Assembly: GCA_947652605.1 (NCBI GenBank) | Contig: OX393583.1 | Span: forward strand, 13,433,222-13,497,221 | Source of the DNA: Elmis aenea | Lineage: Eukaryota; Arthropoda; Insecta; Coleoptera; Elmidae | Length of the DNA stretch: 64,000 bases | Direction of reading: 5' to 3' | Shown here: one piece after another, positions 20,310 through 30,900 of the stretch | How the letters are laid out: every line of letters begins with the position of its first letter | How positions within the stretch are numbered: the stretch's first letter is position 1 | Notes under the pieces: model-generated | The model's input: the letters and a program-made list of their open reading frames with translations, nothing else | Database searches by the model: none | What the model was told of the DNA's origin: nothing | Position numbers and translations under genes: made by a program

Positions 20310-21600
20310 TACTATAAAGGAAGGCCCGTGAAGTGCAAATTTTAAAATTAGTCTCTTTTAGCGCCCAATATGCGCCCAAATGCGCCCTAAAAATTTTTAA
20401 TTTTGCAGAATGGGTTACTGAGATATAGCTAATTAATTAAGTGGCGTGCCAACTTCACGCTGGCACGCCAACTATTTCCAAAAATTCTTAAATTCGTCTC
20501 ATCCTTTAGCGCTCAATATGCGCCCAAATGAGCCCTAAAAATTTTCAATTTTACTCAAAGGTTTACCGAGATATAGCTAATTAAATTGGTGGCGTGCCAA
20601 CTTCACGCTGGCACGCCAACTATTTCCAAAAATTCTGAAATTTAACTTATCGTTTAGCTCTCAATATGCGCCCAAATAAGCCCTAAAAGTTTTTAATTTT
20701 GCTTAAAGGTTTACCGAGATATAGCTAATTAATTATTTTATTATTATTTCCAAAAATTCTTAAATTCGTCTCATCCTTTAGCACTCAATATGCGCCCAAA
20801 TGAGCCCCAAAAATTTTTAATTTTGCTCAACGGGTTATCAAAATATAGCTAATTAATTAGTGGCGTGCCAACTTCACGCTGGCACGCCAACTATTTCCAA
20901 AAATTCTGAAATTCGTCTCATCCTATAGCGCCCAATATGCGCTCAAATGCTCCCTAAAAATTTTTAATTTTGCTCAAAGGGTTATCGAGATATAGCTAAT
21001 TAAATAGTGGCGTGCCAACTTCACGCTGGCACGCCAACTATTTCCAAAAATTCTGAAATTTAACTTATCGTTTAGCTCTCAATATGCGCCCAAATGAGCC
21101 CTAAATATTTTTAATTTTGCTTAAAGTTTCACCGAGATATAGCTAATTAATTATTTTATTATTATTTCCAAAAATTCTTAAATTCGTCTCATCCTTTAGC
21201 ACTCAATATGCGCCCAAATGAGCCCTAAAATTTTTTAATTTTGCTCAACGGGTTATCGAGATATAGCTAATTAATTAGTGGCGTGCCAACTTCACGCTGG
21301 CACGCCAACTATTTCCAAAAATTCTGAAATTTAACTTATAGTTTAGCTCTCAATATGCGCCCAAATGAGCCCTAAACATTTTTAATTTTGCTTAAAGGTT
21401 TACCGAGATATAGCTAATTAATTATTTTACTATTATTTCCAAAAATTCTTAAATTCGTCTCATCCTTTAGCACTCAATATGCGCCCAAATGAGCCCTAAA
21501 AATTTTTAATTTTGCTTAACGGGTTATCGAGATATAGCTAATTAATTAGTGGCGTGCCAACTTCACGCTGGCACACCAAGTATTTCCAAAAACTTTTTTT
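20310..21600. repeat. Satellite array with hairpin monomers between the convergent SDR genes
   Basis: About nine monomers of roughly 122-150 bp share TTTCCAAAAATTCT, CAATATGCGCCCAAATGAGC and GAGATATAGCTAATTAATTA. Six carry a perfect short hairpin, GGCGTGCCA-loop-TGGCACGCC (near 20443, 20582, 20862, 21007, 21279 and 21549; the last is altered). Three instead carry ATTATTTTATTATT (near 20737, 21150, 21420). The two types follow a partly regular order. The array starts about 110 bp after the SDR A stop and ends about 260 bp before the SDR B stop. No gene is within it. Confidence 0.85.
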
Positions 21601-21763
21601 AAAAGCTAATGTTCTTTAAAAACATTATTCAGCATAACATTTATTTCGGTAAACTCTTAATATGGAAGTATTTTTATCGTTGCGCGTACTTCGGTTGTCT
21701 CCAGTGGTCACAAAATGTTTATTAAAATTTAAAAGAACTCTAGGAAATAAAAACGTCTTAATA

Positions 21764-21769
21764 TTTATT
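21764..21769 (-). promoter_or_regulatory. Polyadenylation signal of SDR gene B
   Basis: AATAAA on -, about 92 bp after the SDR B stop codon. With it, the 3' UTR of B would stop short of the satellite array. Confidence 0.45.
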
Positions 21770-21860
21770 CATGCTATTTGTTTACATTGTTATTCGTACA
21801 GAAAAAATTAATTTCATTTTTGAGTGCGTTTTAAAATGGTCGCAATCAGTGACTGGCATG

Positions 21861-21902
21861 TCATACGTCTTCCCCAATAGGTCGTATCATTAATTCTTGA
21901 AC
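21861..21902 (-). CDS. SDR gene B exon 4 (terminal)
   Basis: Follows CTCTTATGCAG on - and encodes [13 protein letters not shown] then TGA. Same length and phase as SDR gene A exon 5; too short to be found by open-frame length. Confidence 0.8.
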   Translation of the reverse strand, partial: VQELMIRPIGEDV

Positions 21903-24900
21903 CTGCATAAGAGTAAACATTAAATCAATCAGAAACATTTAAAACAACTTAAACAATTAGTACACATCAATAGCGTAGCGATCGGGGGTGCAGCGGGTGC
22001 GGTGAACACGGAATTACAAGCCAAGGGGCCCATCCATAGAATGCAAGCACAATTGACGTAAAATATAAATAATGCCTAGGGCCCTTAATTCAGTGTCGGA
22101 GAAAAATTGGAATCGAAACTGATATTGAGCAAGCGAGGACCATTTTTATCACCTACAAAAGTTTTTCGGTTGAATTTGCAAACAATCCCTACTTAGGACC
22201 AGGGTTGAGCAGATTTAAATCAATTGATTTAAATCACGATTTAAATCATGATTTAAATCAAGTGATTTTTTAAAAAAATAATTGATTTAAATCAAGTGAT
22301 TTTAAAAAAAAATTATCAATTTAAATCACAGATTATATGAGTAGATACAATATAATATTTATAATATCATAAAACAAAATTGTATTACTATTAGTAATTA
22401 AATACACGAAATGGTGAATAAAACATATCAATTTGCTCTTGTAAAGTAATATTCATTGTGGAAATGCAATAATTCAAAAAATAAATGACAAGTTTTTGAC
22501 GTTAGCGAAGTGAACAGTCAGTTTTTTCAATTTCCACGGCACTCTATTGCTTCAATAACGATTTGAAGAAAAATGTCGAATATCTCGAAAAGTATGAGTT
22601 TTGGGTATAGGACATACTTAACAAAATATGAAGCTCTTTTAAAGACGAATTCGATGACATTAAAAAAAATACAGGGGTTTGCATTTAAAAAAATCGAGTT
22701 ACGAGCTTTGGAAAATCATGGAAGCTGCCACCTATTTATAAACACTCCTGTATGTGTGATTCAAATTTTTTCATATCGAGCGAACAAAGAATTTTTTTCT
22801 GCTTGTCCATACCAAATTACAACTCTGTATTTCAAAATAACTTCAGGAGAATTTTTTAAACAAAGACTTAAAACGTTGAATAATTTAGAATTTATTTTTT
22901 TTTTTAAACGACGTATAAAAACCTGTAGTATTTTATATTGATGCAAAGCTAAAATTAAGGCGGTCAAAAATATTAAATAAAAAATTGGGTGTTGTATTTG
23001 AAATATAAAAGTTGCTATTAGTTCCAGAAAGGTGACTCACCCTGTATATTTGAAAATATTTTTATTGTGTTGTTTAGAAAAAACTGTATAAAATAGCATT
23101 TGAATCACTTCATATCTCAAGCCGTTTAGCCACTATCGACCGATCCCGCACTAATGACTCCCTGTATATAATTAATTAAACATCACCATTAAGCACTGAA
23201 TTTTTCAAAATTCTTTATCATTATATTTAATTTTTCATTTTGACAAAAATTCACAAATGAATTAAATATATTGGTTATTAAATATATTAGCACAAAACAG
23301 AAATAGCATGTGAATATGTCACAAAATTCGATTATATGGTACATTTGATTTAAATTAAAAAAATCTGATTTAAATCAAAAAAATCTGATTTAAATCAAAT
23401 AAATCGATTTTTTTGTTTTTTTTTTTTAAATCATGATTTTTATCCACCCTGCTTAGGACCCACTACAGGCTTAATCCGGCACTATCAGCATACGCAAACA
23501 CACGAAAACCTTATCCGAAAGGCCCATTGCTTGCACACTGGCCCATTATATTTTTGCTACGCCACTGGTATACGGTACACATGATAATAATCAACTTTTT
23601 TGATCATATTTTATACTGGAAAATACCCATGCGACTTTTCAATAGATCAGTAAAGACGTATTTTTCAGTCTAAAAAATTATCAGAAGCAGTTGATATTCT
23701 GGACGGACGCTGAAAAAAACCTTCCACCGATTTCTAGATCAGCGTTTCTCAAACTATGGGTCGCGACCTAAAATTGGGTTGCGTTAAATTTTTATTGGGT
23801 CGCGAAACGGAACTGTTTTGACAAAAATATAAAAAAAAATAAAAAATAGATAAAAATTTAAATGTATATTTTAAAATGTTTTAAAATTACAATTCTAAAG
23901 GTATTATTTCAAAAATTTTCTTGCTGGGATGGAGCTCCCCTCCGCTATGGAAAGTGGCGTACGCAGGAAAATATATCAGGGGGTAATATTGTTTTAATTT
24001 GCAAAAATAATACTGACTTATTTCAAACGGGGCATGGTAATTTGGTAATGGTAAAATTAGAAAATGACCTAAAGCGGCTAGACACAAAAAATGAGTTTTA
24101 AGAAAGTGGAGCGGGGGGCCCAGGGGGCGGTAGCTCCCCGGGTAACATGTAACATCGCCATAGGCAAAATTTCTTAAATTTTCATGGTCAAACGTACCCA
24201 ATAATAGCATTTACTCGTATAAGTAGAATATACAAACAATATATTCTATTATAGGTATGTATTTTTATAGTGTCTGGTACATTCTTCGCTCACAATTCTT
24301 CGCCCACAATCTTCACCCACAATTCTTCGTCTCCGCAATTCTTCGTCCACAATTCTTCACCCTCAATTCTTCGCCGCGTACAAGCATATCACAAATTTTG
24401 TTTGTAAATGTGATTATTTTTATTTATAACGTATTTTTTACAGATTATTTTACATAAGATTAAGTTAAGTTAGGTTAGGTTAGGTCAGGTTAGCTTAGGT
24501 CAAGTCAGGTCAGGTTAGATTAATTTAATTTTTATCCATACTATAATAACATAAATAAGATTGAAAATCACAACATACGCTATTTTTGTAACAATTTTTA
24601 AACATAACATTTAAAGAACAAGTATTACCCATTTGTTCCCACAAACATTTTTTTTTCAAATTTTTAAATAAAACGTTATTATTCGAAATATGTCCTAACT
24701 ACAAATTATGCAAGTTTTTCAAAAATATTTTCAAAAAGAAGTGAAAAAAATGCACGTACTCATATGAGTACAACGGGAACATAGCGGCGGCGAAGAAAAT
24801 AATAATTATATTATTTTTTATTAATTTATTGTAATAATTTACAATCGAAAACTGGTATTCACTATGAAACTTTATGAAACATTCTCTTTCCAAACAGTGT

Positions 24901-27900
24901 GACTTGGCGTTTGATACAAATGCACCTTGCTCGTTGATGACATATGCTACAGCGCAACTGTTTATCAATTATTTTTTAGGAAAATGTCCTCCTTGATCCT
25001 GTATAATACTTTTTGGGACCGTACGTGGATGCCCGGAAAGTTGAGCTTTCTCAAAGACTCTTCAGTGATGTCTTAATACACTTCGTATGAAATTCAGTAA
25101 ATCAATATTTCTACCTGCTAATGAATTTATCCTTCAGGCGTTCACTGTTGTAATATTCAGCATATTGGTCCAGAGAATCCACCACCTTTTTTTACCTTGG
25201 ATGGACACTTGATAATTATTTATAGATTTGTCTAGCAAGTCTACATCCCCCATAGCTGTATTATAATTGGCAAAGAGACAAGGTTGGGGCACATCAATTT
25301 TTTTCTTTTTGCTACTTAGACCAACGTTTCACTTTGGAAAGAGGATGTATACTATCATAATTTGTCATTATAGTCACAATACTATTGTCCATTGTCCTTC
25401 CAGTTTACCAGAAGCAATAAATGTTCTTTGTCATATTTATATTGGAAACAACCGCGAATTTCTTTTTTCATTTGATGCTGATCAAAAAAAGGATTTTTTT
25501 TGTGAGATTAACTATAAGAGTTTTCATCAAACCATGACTTGTAAACAAGTTGTCGACAAATATTATATGGTCTGCCGGTTTTATCACTACTTTTAGTAAG
25601 TCCAATACAACTTTAGATCCTAAGGGCAAATTTAGCCCTAACAACGTAATGCCCCAGTGTACTCATATGAGTACACCAGTAAGTAACTATGAAAAAAAAT
25701 CACACTATGTATTTTGTTTAATATTTGCATGAATAACTGTAAAACATACATACCTGAGTAACAAATTTCAGCAGAGAAATTAATTTATATTTTAAAACAA
25801 AGATAAAAATTAATAACAAAGTACACAGTGACAATAGCACAGTTGTAGAACAAAGTAAAGTGACGTTTTTTCCTATGTAGAAGCAACATTTAGGTTTAAA
25901 ATTTTGATTTACTATTTCCTATTCTGTGTACTTCTAAGTGGTACTAAACATTCCCACCTATATGTAACTAATGAAACTTAAAAAAAATATTTTATGAACC
26001 GTACTCAAATGAGTACACTGGGAACAAATGGGTTAATATACAAGAAACAACTTTAGGCTAATGTAATATAATCTGTAAATAAAAACAATCACATTTACAA
26101 ATACAATTTGTGTTATGCTTGTATGCGGAGAAAATTGTGGCGGCGAAGAATTGTGGCAGCGAAGAATTGTGTAGGCGAAGAATTGTGGGCGAGGAATTGT
26201 GGGCAATTGTGGGCGAAGAATGTTCCTAGACCCTATTTTTATATGTATTTTATATGTTTGGAAATGCGGTAATTATAACTTAGTTCTTTTCAAATTTTCG
26301 GGAGAAATTTATCCCCCTAATCCCCCCTTGCGTACACCACTGCCTACGGGTCGTACTCTCATTTCTAGAAAATTATTTGGGTCGCGTGTTTTAAAGTTTG
26401 AGAAACGCTGCCCCATAGGTACTGTTTCCATGAAAATAGTAAATATTAAAAAAAAAAGATCAAAATACCTGAACATGTGGTGGTGTGGAAAGAACATACA
26501 CAACGGCATCAGCCACATCTTCACTCAACAACTTTGGCATCGCTTTGAAGAATTGTAAAAACTCTTGATCGACACGCCCAGAGTTAGCAATTGCAAATTC
26601 GGTATCCACGGGACCAGGACTTACGCTCTGAAAATTTTCGTTTTTATTTAAACTTTTTGAGTCACATTCGCTTTCTGAAGCGATAAGAAAATTTGTTGGC
26701 AAACTAGACTTGGGAGGATTTACTGTCTGTCCAGTGACAACAGTAGTAATGGCGGATTTATACCGGGTTATTCAGTTTGACTGTCGCACCCCTATAACTT
26801 TTTAATTATTGAAAATAACTCCAACAAACCGTATATTTTTGGAAACGGCGACAAATTCTCTATTAAATAATAATAATAATAATAATGTCTTTATTACCAT
26901 AAGAAACAAACAAACAGTACAATAATATTATTACATATATGTTATATGGCAACCGCAAGGCGTAGTTCAATCCATTGTCTAGAACAATGGATTGCTCTTC
27001 CACTCAACCTTGTTTGAAGGTACATTCAAAATAAAACTTATAATAATAAAAATAATAAAAATATGAATATAAATATGAGGCAACATTTATAATGTAGAAG
27101 ACAAAATAATATTTCCAAAAACAACCTATTCACATGTTAACTGCCAAAACTTGCAAATCTGATTCAACAAAATCTGATTTAAAAAAAAAAAAAATTACTA
27201 CAATAATAGCCTGCCCTCAGCCACAATACGGTAAAACCTTTCTCTTAAATGACTTTGAGTCACAGATTTTCAAACTGTCCGGAATAGAGTTGTATAATTT
27301 CTAAATATTAAAAGAAAATGATCGTTCAAAGAACTTAGTTTTGTGTTGTGGTGGACTGATACGACCCCTATTCCTGACGTTCAAGTTGTGGACATCAGTT
27401 CTGAAGGTAATTTTGTTTAGTAAATATTTAGGAGCTTTAGACAGAAATAAATTATGGTACAGAGTGACGCTTTGTAGGATACGTTTATTTTGCATATTGA
27501 CCCATCCCATTAACTTAAATTTAAGGGAAATTTTTTGAAATTTTCTTATGCCATAAACAAATCTAAAAGAACTGTTTTGAACCCTTTGAATTTTACATTT
27601 AGTATCGTAATCTAAGCAGTGGCCATAAACTGGTGCCGCGTAATTGAAATGTGAGAGTACCATTGCGTCGCATAACATTTTTTTTACATAAGTATTAAGA
27701 TAGCTTCGGTGAGGATATAAAAGTTTTAAATTTAGGTATGCTTTTTGTATGCATTTTGATACATGATTTCTGTATCTAAAAATGATGTGCATTTGTTATC
27801 TCTACGATGACGTATGTCAAATCCGCGATAGGCAGCTGTTTTTTTTTTAAATTACATAGTATACATTTTGTTGTTGATTCGGATAGAGAATTTAATTCTG

Positions 27901-30900
27901 AATCCGACCATGTACTGAAAAAGTAGGCATACATAAGAAAATTTTCGAGAAAAATCAGTTCAAAGTTTATTCAAATTATAGCAAACAGCCGATTTAACAT
28001 AACAAAAAACGATCAAATCTTAAAAATCATACTATAACTATAAATGGAAATGTAATCAAAATTAATTTTTAATAAAAATAAAAACAAATAATAAACATCG
28101 CTATAAAAAAATTAAACTTCCAAACACAGTTGCCCTCTAGCTATGTGTAACTGCTTTTTTTTAGAGTCTAATTTTTTATGTCAACGTTTATTATGTGTTT
28201 TTATTTTTTATTAAAAATTAATATTTAATACATTTCCATTGATAGTTATAGTAAAACTTTTAAGATTTAATTGTTTTTTGTTATGTTAAATCGGCTGTTT
28301 GCTATAATTTGAATAAACTTTGAACTGATTTTTCTCGAATTTTTTTTTATGTATGCATACTTTTTTAATACATGGTCGGATTCAGAATTAAATTCTCTAT
28401 CCGAAGCAACAAAAAAATGTATACTATGTAATTTAAAAAAAAAAACAGCTACCTATCGCGGATTTGACATACGTCATCGTAGAGATAACAAATGCACATC
28501 ATTTAATAGAGAATTTGTCACCGTTTCCAAAAATATAAGGTTTGTTGGGGTTATTTTCAATAATTAAAAAGTTATAGGGGTGCGACAGTCAAACTGAACC
28601 ACCCGGTATATAATCTTGCAGCTTGTAGGCTCAGGCTTTCGCCTAATAAATTTTTATATACAGGGTGAACCAAATCGGAATGTATTACTGGTTATCTCGG
28701 TTCCGTAATGGTTAGTGAATATCTGATATCGGTCTCTGGAGCTATTTTTTGGCTAATTTTGTGAAAATTTCACTATAAAAGTTTGCCATGCTTTCGTTAA
28801 CAAGTGATGTTTGCAATTAAAAAACAACTGAATGTCATTTCCAGTCAAATTCTACAGCAGCCGCTACGTTTTTATCAGTTACAATGTAAACTTCTACATA
28901 TTCAACATTTTTCAAAGAGTTTAAATTAAGTCAATACCACAATAAACAGTTATAAAATGCAAAAAAACACGCGGATTTTTTACTTGGATATGACGTTTAC
29001 TTGTTTATTAATTGCACACACTTGTTAACGAAATCATGGCAAACTTTGATAATTAAATTTTTACAAAATAAGCCATATCTCAACAAATATATAAAATTAG
29101 GTATACCGGGTTGATATGAAGTGTGGTACACCCTGTTTTTTCTTTAGTGTTGATTTTAGATTAATGAAATTTTAGACATGTGATATGTGTAAAAAACTGA
29201 GTTTTTTAAGTACATGCACTCAATTTGTTTCACTTCCGGTTTCGCCGGAAATGACCCCAACTTTGTTATTTTAAATGGAACACACTGTATATTTTTACAT
29301 TTTTGGAAAAGGACGCGATTTTGGATACTACTTCAAACTTCACTATTTTGGTTAATTTTTATAACCTCAAATCATTTTTGAACGAAAATTTAATTTTTTA
29401 TTAAGGCTTAATTTAATGACTGTGTTGTTGCAGTTATGCACCGAGTACTGCGATTAACAAAAATTAACGATTAATGAGCATTTACTCTGCAATTTTCTGC
29501 TTTTCGCGCTATTTTTAGATCGAACTTAAGAGCAAATTTTTTGCGAGAATAGTAAAATAAAGACATTGACTAGCCGCACGGCACGGGCGTGGGTTTCACG
29601 CCCGGCTGACGTCACTTATATGACGTCACAGACAACTGGGTTTATGCTGTCTCGTGTCTCGATGAGCTGCTGTTCGGGTGTTACGCCCGGCTGTGACAAT
29701 TATATGAAAAATCATTCGTACTTTTATTTAGTGCATCGTTTTTAAGTTTTTGCTTAATGGAGGCCATTCTAGATATTAAGCGGTCATATAAAACAAGCGC
29801 ACAAGGTCATCATAGGAATTGGCCAAATCATTTTTGAAATTAAATACAAAAGTCATTTTTTAAATCTACAACAATTTTATCCTTTTTTGTGGAGGTTTGG
29901 ACTTATGTCTTGGTATGCCAATTGTAGTCAAATCAGATCCCTTAGGACGATCTTTTCTCTTAATTTTACTTGGCATTACACCATTACAGACCTACGGCAG
30001 CTCATCGAGACAGCATAAACCCGGTTGTCTGTGACGTCATATAAGTGACGTCAGCCGGGCTTGAAACCCACGCCCGTGCCGCGCGGCTAGCCACTTCGTA
30101 AACAAATCAAATTCAGCGCCAAACGGTGGCAGATACGAAGAAAAGTCTAAAAACACTTTTTGTTTAGAATAAAATGCTCTACCCAAAAACAAGTTCGAGC
30201 TTAATTTTGAACAGGTCCGTTGGTCCGTACTAGTTTTTTATAAAATTTCTTGAAACAGAACCCTCACAACTTCGCCACTAGTTGCTTGTGGGACTTGAAA
30301 ATTTTCACCGATTGTGGTAACCTGTAAGGTGGTGCTATATACCAAATTTGGTTTGAATATATCTACTGGTTGAGAAACGGTTAAACATTATCGATATTTT
30401 GTATAGAAGAACGGGATAGTGGTCCTTGGGTTTATAAAGAAAACTCTTTACATCAGCTATACAGGGTGCCCATTTTTCTAACCTGTTGTATGGGTAACTC
30501 CGTTAATATTAGAGATACAGAAACGTTTAAATTGGCAAATTTGTGCAGAATTTAAAGCGAAATCTGATGCCATTTTCAAATTTGACCTACGTCATCAACT
30601 TTTTGAAATATTTTGAAAAAACTGAAAAAGGTCGATTTTTTCAAACTTGAATAATTCCGTAACCATATGAGTTAGAACAAAAATAAAAATTGGCTTTTAT
30701 AGATATTTTTACGTAGATTTTAAATATGTTAACGGAATTTTTATAGCACTCTCGATTTCCGAGTTATAGCACAAACTTGCATTTTTTTAAATGGAAGTCA
30801 TAGTTGGCTGTGGTCTTATTAAAAAGGTTATTTTTTTCTCGTTTCAGTGATATAAGGTTTGTTATGCTTTACTCTTGTAGTTTTTCTTTAAATAAGGAAA

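Larger units (their letters stand above)
24270..26233. mobile_element. Palindromic element with minisatellite arms, MuDR/Rehavkus-like, copy type 3
   Basis: 1,964 bp. Left end GTGTCTGGTACATTCTTCG; right end reverse-complements to GGGTCTAGGAACATTCTTCG. Arms are ACAATTCTTCGCCC-type minisatellites (24285-24375 and 26135-26220), followed inward by paired ACAAATTTTGTTTGTAAATG sequences. Flanked by a perfect 10-bp TSD TATTTTTATA (24260-24269 and 26234-26243). The terminal GGTCTAGGAA block is shared with the element at 11464-12539. A piggyBac remnant occupies the middle. Confidence 0.75.
23951..26341. mobile_element. Second hAT-like pair of ends (AGTGGCGTACGCA)
   Basis: AAAGTGGCGTACGCAGGAAA at 23953 pairs with TTGCGTACACCACTG ending at 26341. 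Inward, AGGGGG and CCCCCT tracts match in inverted orientation. It sits inside the element at 23741-26414 and hosts the palindromic element at 24270-26233. Confidence 0.45.
23741..26414. mobile_element. Outer hAT-like pair of ends (CAGCGTTTCTCAAAC)
   Basis: CAGCGTTTCTCAAACTATGG at 23741 and the inverse GTTTGAGAAACGCTG at about 26400, each followed inward by GGGTCGCG. These are typical hAT ends. No matching 8-bp TSD was found. Further elements are stacked inside. The right end lies only about 55 bp from SDR B exon 3. Confidence 0.5.

Noticed and set aside
22573..22941. 122-codon open frame
   Set aside because: It lies wholly within the hAT MITE with a TSD, and related sequence occurs reversed at 4040-4230 without being open.
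24463..24520. Telomere-like TTAGG tract
   Set aside because: Too short and degenerate, and it lies inside a transposon arm; simple repeat is the better call.
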